A DNA stretch of 64,000 nucleotides from Actinacidiphila bryophytorum. GTDB taxonomy: Bacteria; Actinomycetota; Actinomycetes; Streptomycetales; Streptomycetaceae. Below the pieces are notes generated by a model. That model was not told the origin of the DNA. It was given only the letters and a program-made list of their open reading frames with translations, and did no database searches. Shown here one piece after another: positions 54,472-63,561 of the stretch (position 1 is its first letter; every line of letters begins with the position of its first letter). The stretch is taken from NCBI RefSeq assembly GCF_016916835.1, contig NZ_JAFFIX010000015.1, forward strand, positions 1 through 64,000, read 5' to 3'. Position numbers and translations under genes: made by a program.

Positions 54472-55934
54472 AGTTCCTCCGGTTTCTGCGCCCAGCTGTC
54501 CAGTGCAGCCAGGAAGCGGGCCCCGGTGGAGCCGTCGCTGGCCCGGTGGTCGGCGGACAAGGTCGCGGTGACCACCGGTCTGACGCCGAGCAGTCCGTTC
54601 ACCGCCCACGGGCGCTCCACGACCTTGCCCAGTCCGACGAGCGCGACCTGGGGCGGATAGATCACGCCGAACACCGCCTCGACGCCCTGGTCGCCCAGAT
54701 TGGTTACCGTGATGGTCGCCGAAGCCGTCTCAGATGCCCGCAGGCGGCCTGTGCGGGCACGGGCGACCAGGTCCCGCAGCCGCGCCATGACCTCGGGCAG
54801 GGGAAGATCGGCGGCGTCGCGGATGGCTGGGGCCACCAACCCGCCGCCCCGCAGGGACACCGCCACACCGAGGTGGACGGCGGCTTCGCCGCCGAAGCCG
54901 TCGGGAGTCCAGAAGCCGTTGAGCTGTGGCACGTGCCGGGCGGCGAGGGCGGTGGCCTTGAGCAGCACCGCGGTGGTGACCAGCCGTTTCGGCACAGGGA
55001 GTTCGCGGTTGCGCTCCCGCAGCCATGCCACGGCTCTTCCGAGGTCCACGGTGGTGGACAGGTAGTAATGGGGGATTTCCCGTTTGGAGCGGGTCATCAA
55101 ATCGGCGGTGGTCCGCCGCATGGCGGTCAGCCGGGCGGCGGCATCGTGGACGGTGGTCGCCGCGTCCCGCCCGGTCTCGGCCTTGTGCGGCCCGGCGCCC
55201 GCGGCTTCCGGCCGGGCTAGGAGTGCTTCCCGTTGGCCCGCGACGCTTTCGGGGGCGGTTCGTGCCCTCTTCGCGGCGGCAGCACGTACGTCCGCGACGC
55301 GTACTGCGCCGTCCCGGCCGGTGCCGGTGACAGCGGCCAGTTCGATGCCTGTCTCTGCCGCGGTGCGCCTGGCCAGCGGGGTGGCTCTGACCCGTCCGCG
55401 TCCTGCGGGCTCCTCCTTGACCGCTGTGCTGGGCGGCCGCTCGGCGGCCGCTTCCCTCGACACGTCGGCGCGAGTGACTCGTCCGCCCGGACCGGTGCCG
55501 TGGACGGCAGCCAGGTCCAGCCCTGCCTCTTCGGCCTGGTGGCGGACGAGCGGTGTTGCCGCGACGGTCCCGCCAGATTGTCCTGCCTCGGGTGATGCTG
55601 ACGGCGGCGGCGGCGTCGTCGCCGCTGCGGGCGGGCTGGCCGGCTGCTTCCGGCTGACTGCCTCAGGGGCTTCGGGCGTGAGGCCGGCCGCTTCTTCACC
55701 GGCCGGGGAGATGACGGCCAGGGATGTGCCGACCGGGACGGTGGCGCCGGTCTCGACCAGCAACCGGTCGACCACTCCGCTTTCGAAACATTCCACTTCG
55801 ATGGCTGATTTGGTGGTGTCGACGACGGCGACGATGTCGCCCTTGCGGACCCGGTCACCGGGACCGACCAGCCACTCGATCAGTGTGCCTTCGGTCATGT
55901 CGGCGCCCAGCGAGGGCATGGTGAACTCCGCCAT
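54468..55934 (-). CDS. 2-oxoacid dehydrogenase E2 (dihydrolipoyl acyltransferase)
   Basis: This 488-residue protein has one lipoyl domain (1-75) with Lys at VDTTKSAIEVE, a Pro/Ala linker, and two peripheral-subunit-binding domains (about 120-160, TPLVRHQAEEAGLDL; about 180-215, TPLARRTAAETGIEL). The catalytic domain contains MTRSKREIPHYYLSTTVDL and active-site DHRASDG. Two E1/E3-binding domains are unusual. It follows E1-beta with a 1-base gap. No E3 gene is present, so a shared lipoamide dehydrogenase must serve it, unless the acyl group leaves to the carrier protein. Confidence 0.92.
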   Translation of the reverse strand: MAEFTMPSLGADMTEGTLIEWLVGPGDRVRKGDIVAVVDTTKSAIEVECFESGVVDRLLVETGATVPVGTSLAVISPAGEEAAGLTPEAPEAVSRKQPASPPAAATTPPPPSASPEAGQSGGTVAATPLVRHQAEEAGLDLAAVHGTGPGGRVTRADVSREAAAERPPSTAVKEEPAGRGRVRATPLARRTAAETGIELAAVTGTGRDGAVRVADVRAAAAKRARTAPESVAGQREALLARPEAAGAGPHKAETGRDAATTVHDAAARLTAMRRTTADLMTRSKREIPHYYLSTTVDLGRAVAWLRERNRELPVPKRLVTTAVLLKATALAARHVPQLNGFWTPDGFGGEAAVHLGVAVSLRGGGLVAPAIRDAADLPLPEVMARLRDLVARARTGRLRASETASATITVTNLGDQGVEAVFGVIYPPQVALVGLGKVVERPWAVNGLLGVRPVVTATLSADHRASDGSTGARFLAALDSWAQKPEEL

Positions 55935-55935
55935 C

Positions 55936-56925
55936 TCAACCGACCGTCCTGCGCGCCGCAGCGGCGATGCCGTCAGTTTGCGGTAGTGCTGCTTCTTCGA
56001 GTTGCGCCGCGTAAGGGGTGGGCACTTCCGCGCCGCAGACCCGTTCCACCGGTGCGTCAAGGTCGTAGAAGCCTTGTTCGGCGATTCTGGTCGCCACTTC
56101 CGCCGAGAGCCCGGCGGTCCGCCACCCCTCGTCGATCACGACCGCCCGGTGGGTGCGCCGGACCGATCCGAGGATCGTGGTGTCGTCCAGCGGCCGCAGC
56201 GTCCGCAGGTCGATCACTTCCGCGTCGATCCCCTCCTCGGCGAGCCGGTCCGCCGCCTGCAGTGTCTTCCCGAGCGACCCTCCGTGGGTGATGAGGCTTA
56301 CGTCGTTGCCGGGCCGGCGGATCGCGGCGGTGTCGAGGTCCACTGGACCGCAGCCGGTGTCCAGTTGGCCCGAGAGGTTGTAAAGGGAGCCATGCTCGAA
56401 GATCAGTACCGGGTCGGGGTCGGCGAGCGCGGATGCGAGCATGTAGCGGGCGTCTTCCAGCGTCGCGGGGGCCAAAACGCGGATTCCCGGGATGTGTGCG
56501 TACCAGCCCTCCAGGCTGTGCGAATGCTGGGCGGCGAGTCTCCGGCCGGCGCCGGTCGTCATGCGGATCACCAGGGGTACAGCCACCTGGCCGCCGGACA
56601 TGTGCAGCAAAGTCGCCGCGTTGTTCAAGATCTGGTCAAGGGCCAGGAGGCTGAAGTTGACGGTCATGATCTCCACAATGGGGCGCATCCCGGCGATGGC
56701 GGCGCCGATGCCCGCGCCGACGAAGGCGGACTCCGAAAGCGGGGTGTCGCGTACGCGGTCCGGTCCGAACTGGTCGATCAGGCCGAGGCTGACGCCGAAG
56801 GCACCGCCGTAGCGACCCACGTCCTCGCCCATCAGGAAGACCCGTTCGTCGCGCGCGAGGGCCTCACGCATCGCCTCCCTGAGCTCCTCGCGGTAGGTGG
56901 TGTTGCTCGTGGAGTCCGGACTCAT
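55936..56925 (-). CDS. 2-oxoacid dehydrogenase E1 beta subunit
   Basis: This 329-residue transketolase-like pyrimidine and C-terminal domain protein contains LMGEDVGRYGGAFGVSLGL, DTPLSESAFVGAGIGAA (with the ThDP-activating Glu) and VIDLRTLRPLDDTTILGSV. The ATG overlaps the E1-alpha stop by 4 bases. It pairs with E1-alpha to decarboxylate pyruvate or a related 2-oxoacid and acylate the E2 lipoyl group. Confidence 0.94.
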   Translation of the reverse strand: MSPDSTSNTTYREELREAMREALARDERVFLMGEDVGRYGGAFGVSLGLIDQFGPDRVRDTPLSESAFVGAGIGAAIAGMRPIVEIMTVNFSLLALDQILNNAATLLHMSGGQVAVPLVIRMTTGAGRRLAAQHSHSLEGWYAHIPGIRVLAPATLEDARYMLASALADPDPVLIFEHGSLYNLSGQLDTGCGPVDLDTAAIRRPGNDVSLITHGGSLGKTLQAADRLAEEGIDAEVIDLRTLRPLDDTTILGSVRRTHRAVVIDEGWRTAGLSAEVATRIAEQGFYDLDAPVERVCGAEVPTPYAAQLEEAALPQTDGIAAAARRTVG

Positions 56926-58049
56926 GACACCTCCCCTGTGGGGGTGCTGACGAACTTCAGGAGATCGGAAACGGGCTCCAGTTCGCCCTGCTCGGCGGCG
57001 GCGAGTGCCTGGTCCAGTTGGAGGGCCACTTCTTCTTCGAGGCGTTCCTCGTCGGCGTCGGTGAAACCGTCCTCCGCCCGAACCCGGCCGAGGAGCAGGG
57101 CAATGGGATCGCGTTCCTTCCAGTGTTCGACCTCCGCCTTGTCCCGGTACAGATCGGGGTCGTACATCGAATGCGCCCGGAACCGGTAGGTGCGCATTTC
57201 CAGAAAGACCGGTCCCACTCCGTCGCGGACGGCCCGTACGGCCTTGTGCGCGGCCCGCTCGACAGCCAGCACGTCCATGCCGTCCACCACCCAGGCGGTC
57301 ATTCCGTACGAGGCGGCGCGGGCGGCCAGATCGATGTTGGCGTGTTCCCGGGCGAGCGGGGTGCCCATGGCATAGAGGTTGTTCTCGCAGACGAAGAGCA
57401 GCGGCAGGTCCCACAGCGCGGCGAGGTTGGCCGTCTCGTGGAACTCGCCCTCGGCCATTGCTCCGTCCCCGAACAGGCAGCAGACCAGCCGGTCCGTTCC
57501 CCGCATCCGATCGGCAAGCGCCAGGCCCGTGGCCACCGGCAAGCCGCCGGCGACGATGGCGTGACCGCCGTAGAAGCGGTGCGAGGCGTCGAACAGGTGC
57601 ATCGATCCGCCGCGGCCCCGGCTGCATCCGGTGACCCGTCCGAGCATCTCGGCGAACAGCGCCTCGGCAGGCAGACCCCGGGCCAGGGCGTGGCCGTGTT
57701 CCCGGTACGTGCTCACCACAGCGTCCTGGGGGGTAAGGGCTCTGTGTACGCCGACGGAGACGGCCTCCTCGCCGATGCACAGGTGGACGAATCCGCGGAC
57801 CTTGCCGCCGCTGTAGAGCTCCACGCAGCGTTCCTCGAATCGGCGGATCAGCAGCATGTCCCGCAGCAGTCCGTGGCGGTGACCCGCGGCTTCGCTGGGC
57901 TCGGGGGCCGGTTCCCCAGCGTGTGCTCGGCTGGGGTCCTGCCGCTTGCCGGTCGCGGCCTTCTTGCTGCGCGAGGCGTGCCGGGCAGCCTTGCCGTCCT
58001 TGCCGCTCCGCGCTTTTGCGGACTGGGGTTTGGCGGCACGTGCAGTCAT
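56922..58049 (-). CDS. 2-oxoacid dehydrogenase E1 alpha subunit
   Basis: This 375-residue protein has the ThDP motif GDGAMAEGEFHETANLAALW ending near LLFVCENN, and phosphorylation-loop-like YRFRAHSMYDPDLYRDK. The first 45 residues are a basic Ala/Lys/Arg-rich histone-like extension not typical of the family. It overlaps the acyl-CoA synthetase and E1-beta genes by 4 bases on each side. Pyruvate (PdhA/AcoA type) is the likely substrate; branched-chain acids are not excluded. Confidence 0.93.
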   Translation of the reverse strand: MTARAAKPQSAKARSGKDGKAARHASRSKKAATGKRQDPSRAHAGEPAPEPSEAAGHRHGLLRDMLLIRRFEERCVELYSGGKVRGFVHLCIGEEAVSVGVHRALTPQDAVVSTYREHGHALARGLPAEALFAEMLGRVTGCSRGRGGSMHLFDASHRFYGGHAIVAGGLPVATGLALADRMRGTDRLVCCLFGDGAMAEGEFHETANLAALWDLPLLFVCENNLYAMGTPLAREHANIDLAARAASYGMTAWVVDGMDVLAVERAAHKAVRAVRDGVGPVFLEMRTYRFRAHSMYDPDLYRDKAEVEHWKERDPIALLLGRVRAEDGFTDADEERLEEEVALQLDQALAAAEQGELEPVSDLLKFVSTPTGEVS

Positions 58050-59860
58050 TTCGTCTCCTCCAGGGCAGAGACGTCCCCTTCGGGCAGTCCCAGTTCACGG
58101 GCACGCAGCAGGCGTCGCATCACCTTGCCGCTGCGGGTCTTGGGCAGATGCTGATCGAAGGAAACCGACCGGGGAGCCATCGCCGGGCCCAGTCGACGCC
58201 TAGCGAAGGCCGTGATGTCCCGGGCAAGCCCCGCGTCCGCCTCGAACCCTGGTTCGAGAGTGACGAACGCCTTCACAACCTCGCCGGCGACCGGGTCGGG
58301 GCAGCCGATGACCCCTGCCTCGGCAACCGCCCTATGCTCCATCAGCGCGCTCTCGACCTCGAAGGGGCCGATGAGATGCCCGGCCGACTTGATGACGTCG
58401 TCCGCGCGTGCCACGAACCAGTAATAGCCGTCGGTGTCGCGCCGGGCGATGTCTCCGGTCAAGTACCAGCCGTCGGCGAAGCAGGCCCGGTAGCGCGCCT
58501 CGGCGTTGAGATACCCGCGGAACATCGACGGCCAGCCGGGCCGCAGCGCGAGTTCGCCCTCGGCTCCCGGGCCGTCCAGCACGTGCACGCGTCCGCCGAC
58601 GACTTGAGCCCGACCGTTCGGCCCGCGTTCCAGAACCGCAGCTTCCACGCCCGGTAGCGGTCGCCCCATGGATCCCGGTCGGATCTGCGTCCCGGGGACG
58701 TTCGCGATCATGATGCTGCCGGTCTCGGTCTGCCACCAGTTGTCGTGCACTGGCAGACTGAGAATCTCCTCACCCCAGCGGACCGCCTCGGGATTCAGCG
58801 GTTCTCCCACGCTCGCGATGAATCGCAGCGCCGAAAGGTCGAAGGAACGCGGCAGCTCCGGAGCAGTGCCACGCGGGGTGGCACGCATGAGCATCCTGAT
58901 GGCCGTCGGCGCGGTATACCAGACGGTCACCCGGTGCTCGGCGAGGACGCTGTACCAGCGGCGGGCACTGTATTCGCCTGCGTCCACCACGGTCGTGACG
59001 CCGTGCGTCAGCGGCGCGATGACCCCATACGAGGTACCGGTCACCCATCCGGGGTCTGCCGTGCACCAGAAGACATCGTCGGCACGCAGGTCGAATACGG
59101 AGGCAGCGGTCGCGTAATGAGCCACCACGGCTTCGTGGACATGGACCGCGCCCTTGGGCGTACCGGTGGTGCCGCTGGTGAAGTGCAGCAGGGCCATGTC
59201 CTGTGGATCCGTCTGCGGAATCGTGAAGCTGTCCTCGGACCGGGCGAGCAGTTCGTCGAAGGCGAGCGTGCCGGAGGTCGGCTCGCTGTCCGATCCGACG
59301 ATCAAGACATGCCGCAAGCCGGACAGTTCGTCTCGCCGTTCCGCGACCTTGCGCGTGTACAGTTCCCGGGTCGTGACCAGGACCCGGACGTCGCCGAGCC
59401 GCAGGCGTTCCTCCACCGGCTCCGGGCCGAACGCGGCGAACAGAGGGCAGAAGACGGACGTGTTCTTCAGCGTTCCCATGACCGTCACATACAGTTCGGG
59501 GCAGCGTCCGAGGAGCGTCGCGACGCATTCGCCCCTGCCCACGCCGAGCGACCGCAATGCGTTGGCGAAGCGGTTGCTGCGTCGGGCCAACCCCTCGTAG
59601 GTGACCGTGGTCACCGAGAGGTCGGCTGCCACACAGCGCAAAGCGGCCTTGTCCCCGCGACCCGCAGCCACGTGCCGGTCGACGGCCTCGTGGGCGATGT
59701 TGAGCCCACGGTCACCAGGCAGGCCGTCCAGATGATGGCGCGCCCATTGCCAGGAGAATTCGCTCCTGTCCGATGGGCCTCCGGCATCCTCACCTCTCGC
59801 CTGTACCTCACCGGTGGCACTGCTCGCCTGCCCGATCCCGGACTCCTTCCGGTGGTGCAT
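58046..59860 (-). CDS. AMP-forming acetyl-CoA synthetase-like acyl-CoA ligase
   Basis: This 604-residue ANL-family enzyme has the P-loop LLHFTSGTTGTPKGAVHVHE, the acetyl-CoA-synthetase motif DNWWQTETGS, YLTGDIARRDTDGYYWFVAR and the A10 lysine motif LPKTRSGKVMRRLL. The Trp in WWQTE fits a small acyl group such as acetate. The ATG at 59860 follows GGAGGTC. It is the first gene of the operon, and its stop overlaps the E1-alpha start. Both routes, from acetate and from pyruvate, would feed acetyl units. Confidence 0.94.
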   Translation of the reverse strand: MHHRKESGIGQASSATGEVQARGEDAGGPSDRSEFSWQWARHHLDGLPGDRGLNIAHEAVDRHVAAGRGDKAALRCVAADLSVTTVTYEGLARRSNRFANALRSLGVGRGECVATLLGRCPELYVTVMGTLKNTSVFCPLFAAFGPEPVEERLRLGDVRVLVTTRELYTRKVAERRDELSGLRHVLIVGSDSEPTSGTLAFDELLARSEDSFTIPQTDPQDMALLHFTSGTTGTPKGAVHVHEAVVAHYATAASVFDLRADDVFWCTADPGWVTGTSYGVIAPLTHGVTTVVDAGEYSARRWYSVLAEHRVTVWYTAPTAIRMLMRATPRGTAPELPRSFDLSALRFIASVGEPLNPEAVRWGEEILSLPVHDNWWQTETGSIMIANVPGTQIRPGSMGRPLPGVEAAVLERGPNGRAQVVGGRVHVLDGPGAEGELALRPGWPSMFRGYLNAEARYRACFADGWYLTGDIARRDTDGYYWFVARADDVIKSAGHLIGPFEVESALMEHRAVAEAGVIGCPDPVAGEVVKAFVTLEPGFEADAGLARDITAFARRRLGPAMAPRSVSFDQHLPKTRSGKVMRRLLRARELGLPEGDVSALEETK

Positions 59861-60353
59861 TGTGACCTCCAGCAGGTGGGAAAATGGTGCCGATTCGGTG
59901 GCTACGGGTGTGTGCTTCGCCTATTCGATCCGGGGTCGGGCGCCGCTAGCGCCGCCATGACGACGGCCGCCCCGCAGGCGGCCGGAGCGGTGACTGTCCG
60001 GGAGCATCGCCATGACCGCCTCCCTACGAGGACCTGTAGGAGGCGGCCCCGACACGTGCCTCGGCCGTGACCGGCAGGCGCAACCCATTTCCCGCCCGAC
60101 AGTGATCCGGACACGGTTCCATCCTCCCTCCAGTAACCTGTCGCCGCCCCCGCTGACTCATTCCTCAGAAAGACCAGTGAAAGGCGAACTCGCGCAGACG
60201 GCGCCGTACGGTTGCGGCCCGGCCGTGGTTGCGGTACGCCCAGAGCAGACGGCGCGACGGGGACCGGGCCCGGGCGGGTCAGCTCCTTCGTCCCTCGGAA
60301 CACGCCCGGCTGAGGGGCAAGACGCGGGTTGCACTCAGCGGCGCGGCCGGGCG
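59861..60353. other. Intergenic region before the acyl-CoA synthetase operon
   Basis: About 490 bp without a supported gene. It contains an imperfect hairpin (about 60018-60046, CCGCCTCCCTAC pairing with GTAGGAGGCGG), some 160 bp upstream of the synthetase start. The operon promoter must lie here; no clear hexamers are seen. Confidence 0.45.
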
Positions 60354-60740
60354 TCAGCTTTCCGGCGTGAGCAGGGCGAGGATGGCCATGTCGTCATGAC
60401 CGTCGCCTGGATGGATGCCGACGAGGGCGGGCACGAATTCCTCAAGGGGCAGGGCTGCATGGGTGACGGCGAGTTTGGGCGAGGCCTTGCGATCGGGGGT
60501 GACAACCAGCGGCGGGGAGTGTCCCGCCGTGCTCCATCGCAGGTATCCATGCCTGGCTCAAGGGCTCGACGCGGGCGGGGCGCCCAGTGGTGACGGTCGG
60601 TGATCGCCTGCAGGGTCCTGTCGAGGCGGGCCAGCACCGCGCTGGACTGGAACCGGATGGTCGTAGATCCGAGGAGCGCACCAAAGTGCGGGCATCCACT
60701 GCCGAAGGGCTGATGGCCAGTCCCGCCGCCGTCGCACGGC
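60354..60740 (-). pseudogene. PP2C/SpoIIE-type phosphatase remnant
   Basis: The last 60 codons read WSTAGHSPPLVVTPDRKASP through EEFVPALVGIHPGDGHDDMA to ILALLTPES, with the metal-binding Asp pair of the PP2C C-terminus. Upstream, VLARLDRTLQAITDRHHW is in a different frame and the start is missing. Only fragments of the phosphatase domain survive. Confidence 0.75.
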
Positions 60741-60922
60741 CGGGCAGCATCGGACGGGCCTACCGGCCGCGGTTCACACCGACCAGGAAAGGCAGCAGGG
60801 CACCTGCACCCGTATCCTCGGACATGTACGCGGCACCGGGCCGTCGCATCCCGTCCAGGCGACTGAAGCACCGCTGAGGACGGATACGACGCCGTAGCGC
60901 AGCACACGCAAGGAGCACGCTG

Positions 60923-61141
60923 ATGCGCGCACACGTCGGAGACTGGATCGTTGTGGAGGCCCGGCATCTGGACGGGCCCCGCCGCCGGGGTCAGATCGTA
61001 CGGCTGGGGCATCCGGACGGCACACCCCCGTATGCGGTGCGCTGGATCGAGGACGACCGGGAGACGGTCTTCTTCCCCGGCCCCGAGGCCCACCTTGAAG
61101 CCGAGGCGGAGCACGCCGCGCACAGGCATGCCTTTCCGTAA
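60923..61141 (+). CDS. DUF1918 small protein
   Basis: This 72-residue protein begins MRAHVGDWIVVEARHLDGP and has the SH3-like DUF1918 fold (RRGQIVRLGHPDGTPPYAVR, then WIEDDRETVFFPGPEA). The ATG at 60923 follows AAGGAG. DUF1918 proteins are common beside Usp and CBS genes in actinobacteria; function unknown. It looks intact although both neighbours are remnants. Confidence 0.9.
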   Translation: MRAHVGDWIVVEARHLDGPRRRGQIVRLGHPDGTPPYAVRWIEDDRETVFFPGPEAHLEAEAEHAAHRHAFP

Positions 61142-61159
61142 CGTCGTCGTCCGGGTGAT

Positions 61160-61570
61160 GGCCAACGGTGATCGGCTTCGAAATGGGGGCACGTCCACCG
61201 ACGTGTGCCACCACGCCAAGGCGTACGAGTGCGTCCAGACCGCCGAGGTCGCCCGTGTACGGCTGCCGGCCCCCATGCCCGACAGCCACACGGCGGTGGC
61301 CGACGGCGGATCCGTGCTGCCATTCGACGGCGGGCGCTACCAGCTCAACGGACCCCTCACGGTCACCGATGCCAACGTCATGCTGGGCACTGCCCGGCCG
61401 GACTGCTTCCCGCGGATGTTCGGGCCGGACGGCGCCCTGTGGTTGGACGGGCAGGCGGTTCGCCGGCAGTCCACCGAACCGGCTCAGTGGATCCGCCGCG
61501 ACACCGGGGACGATCACACCCCCGAGCAGGGCGCCGAGGGCTATCCGCGGCTCGGGACAAACCGGCGTGC
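61160..61570 (+). pseudogene. Hydantoinase/5-oxoprolinase (HyuA-type) remnant
   Basis: GGTSTDVCHHAKAYECVQTA, EVARVRLPAPMPDSHTAVAD, GGSVLPFDGGRYQ and GPLTVTDANVMLGTARPDCF are consecutive blocks of the hydantoinase A domain. Segments between them are missing, including the usual AGADPGPACYG block. No start or proper end is present. Confidence 0.75.
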
Positions 61571-61639
61571 GCCGGGAACCGGTCGTGCGGACGCTGTCGC
61601 CGTGCGCACACGGAGGGCTGGACGGGGCGCGGAGCGGCC

Positions 61640-62656
61640 ATGAGTACGGAAGCAGGGCCGGTAGACGGCAGGGAGTCCCGCGGTACCGACCCACCGCGGA
61701 TTGTCACCCTGACGCTGAACCCGGCCGTGGACGTCTGCTGGGAGCTGGGACACCTGGCCGACGTCGGCAAGAACCGCGCCCGGGTGAGGGCACGCACCGC
61801 CGGCGGCGGAGGGATCAACGTCGCCCGCGGGGTGGTCCAACTCGGGGGGAGGGCCACGGCCGTCCACACCGCGGGTCGCGAGGTCGGTGGACTCCTCGAT
61901 CGGCTGTTGGAGGAGGAAGGCATCGACCATGTGTCTGTGGAGATCAACGGAGAGACGCGCGAGGGACTGGTGCTCTACGAGACGGATAAGCGCCGCTGCT
62001 ATCACCTGGTGCCGCGTGGGCCCTGGACGGAGGTGAACGAGGGCATGCGCTGTCTGAATGCCCTTCAGCACGCGGCCGGTGACGCCTCCTACGTGGTGGC
62101 CAGCGGCAGCCTGCCGCCCGGACTGCCTGCGAACTTCTACGCGACTGTCGCCCGCCGGATCTCGGAGAGCGGGGCCCGGCTGATCCTCGACACCTCCGGC
62201 CCTGCCCTCCGCGGCGCGCTGACGGAACGCGTCCACCTTCTGCGGTGCAACCAGAACGAGGCCGCGAGCCTGGCCGGCCGGCCCGTTCGCACCTTCCACG
62301 ACGCCCGTCGGCTCAACGCGCGACTCCTCGACGCGGGCGCCGCGCGCGTCGTGATCACCGCCCTGGGACCGCTGGGCGCCCTGTGCTCAACCGGAACGGG
62401 TCACACCGAGGTGCACGCGCCGCCGCCCGGCGATCTGCTGAGCGACGCCGGAGCGGGCGACAGCATGGTCGCCGCGCTGGCCCTGCGGCTGGCCGCCGGA
62501 GACGACGTGGTCACCGCGTGCGCGTTGGGGGTGGCGGTGGCCGCGGCATCGGTGCTCACCGCCGGTACAGCCCCCTTCGACCCCGCCATGGCCGCGTCGA
62601 TACTGTCCGAGGTGACGCTCCGGCCCGCGACCGGAAGACGACCTACAGCCCCGTGA
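61640..62656 (+). CDS. PfkB-family sugar-phosphate kinase
   Basis: This 338-residue ribokinase-fold protein begins its domain with IVTLTLNPAVDVCWELGHLA and has the GGGGINVARGVVQLGG substrate motif. The catalytic signature is LLSDAGAGDSMVAALALRLA, with the base Asp in GAGDS. TLNPAVD is typical of the 6-phosphofructokinase-2/1-phosphofructokinase/tagatose-6-phosphate kinase subgroup. The ATG at 61640 follows GGAGCGG. Intact and probably glycolytic; the exact phosphate position cannot be read. Confidence 0.92.
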   Translation: MSTEAGPVDGRESRGTDPPRIVTLTLNPAVDVCWELGHLADVGKNRARVRARTAGGGGINVARGVVQLGGRATAVHTAGREVGGLLDRLLEEEGIDHVSVEINGETREGLVLYETDKRRCYHLVPRGPWTEVNEGMRCLNALQHAAGDASYVVASGSLPPGLPANFYATVARRISESGARLILDTSGPALRGALTERVHLLRCNQNEAASLAGRPVRTFHDARRLNARLLDAGAARVVITALGPLGALCSTGTGHTEVHAPPPGDLLSDAGAGDSMVAALALRLAAGDDVVTACALGVAVAAASVLTAGTAPFDPAMAASILSEVTLRPATGRRPTAP

Positions 62657-62701
62657 GCCGAGGGGAAAACCGGTTTCCCGCTCCCGGCGTTTCTCAGCCG
62701 A

Positions 62702-62820
62702 CGCGACATTGCACTTCACGAGCAGGAAGCTGTCCGGCGTCGCCGAGACCGAGACGGTGCCGGCGGTGACGAGACGGCGCACGAAGTCCGGTTCGTCGCT
62801 GGGCCGTTGACCGTACAGAC
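62702..62820 (-). pseudogene. C-terminal fragment of PEP synthase
   Basis: The - strand reads GQRPSDEPDFVRRLVTAGTV then SVSATPDSFLLVKCNVAS, close to the C-terminal barrel end of phosphoenolpyruvate synthases. The rest of the gene is absent. The bases 62820-62948 hold nothing I recognise. Confidence 0.65.
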
Positions 62821-62948
62821 CGGCCTTGCGGCCTGGGTCTGGTCCGCACTGTGCGTACGGGGCAGGCCGTCAAGCACGTCGCAACACCTCTGGTCTGCCA
62901 CCTCGCACAGGGCCGCTGCAAGAGCCGGCCCGGGGCTCTCCGGTCGCC

Positions 62949-63416
62949 TCAGGGGCGCAGGCCGCTGCCGTAGGGTCCGTAGAGGTCGAGCAGGCGGGTG
63001 CGGGCGTCTTCGAGTCGGTGGCCGATGACCTCGGCGCAGGCGAGCACGAAGGCGTAGCCGAACGCCGGGTCCTCCTGGCACAGTTGCCGTACTGCGGTGG
63101 CGTCGAACTCGAAGGCGCGTACGTCGGTCAGCGCCTGGGCCGACATGTGCCAGTGGCGCGGCGGGAACAGCCAGGACCAGCCGAGTAGGGAGCCTTGGCC
63201 GAGCCTTTCGATGGTGGCGGCGGGATGGCCGGGTACGTGCATGTGCAGTGCGATGTCGCCGGCGCGGATGATCCAGAACCGGTCGGCCTTGCCGTTCTCC
63301 TCGAAGATGCGTCGGCCGGCGGGGAATTGCACCTCATACCCCAGGGTCATGAGCCGGTCGAGTTGTTCGTCGGGAAGGGCGGCCAGTCGCCCGGTCATCG
63401 TCATCAGTTTCGTCAT
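62949..63416 (-). CDS. Single-domain cyclic-nucleotide-binding protein, second copy
   Basis: This 155-residue cNMP-binding beta roll (PAGRRIFEENGKADRFWIIR, GQGSLLGWSWLFPPRHW) ends in RLLDLYGPYG, like its paralogue at 38488-38952. No DNA-binding domain. The ATG at 63416 follows GGAGACGACC. Having two such stand-alone sensors in one island is notable. Confidence 0.9.
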   Translation of the reverse strand: MTKLMTMTGRLAALPDEQLDRLMTLGYEVQFPAGRRIFEENGKADRFWIIRAGDIALHMHVPGHPAATIERLGQGSLLGWSWLFPPRHWHMSAQALTDVRAFEFDATAVRQLCQEDPAFGYAFVLACAEVIGHRLEDARTRLLDLYGPYGSGLRP

Positions 63417-63525
63417 GGTCGTCTCCGTTGTCTGATGCAGCGCCCGTCGCAGGCCGCTCGCTGCGGCTGCGCCTTCCGTTTCCTTATGGTCGGACGGGTA
63501 CTGCCCGGCCGTCGTGGGCCGAACC

Positions 63526-63541
63526 GCCCCCGTACGGGGGC
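63526..63541. promoter_or_regulatory. Perfect 16-bp palindrome before the cNMP-binding gene
   Basis: GCCCCCGTACGGGGGC lies 110 bp upstream of the ATG at 63416 and 20 bp after the pflA stop. It may be an operator or a short terminator of pflA; GGGCC-GAAC-CGCCC (63516-63529) overlaps it and partly fits the GGGnC-N4-GnCCC form. Confidence 0.4.
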
Positions 63542-63561
63542 CGCCTGGTGCCCTTCCGCGG

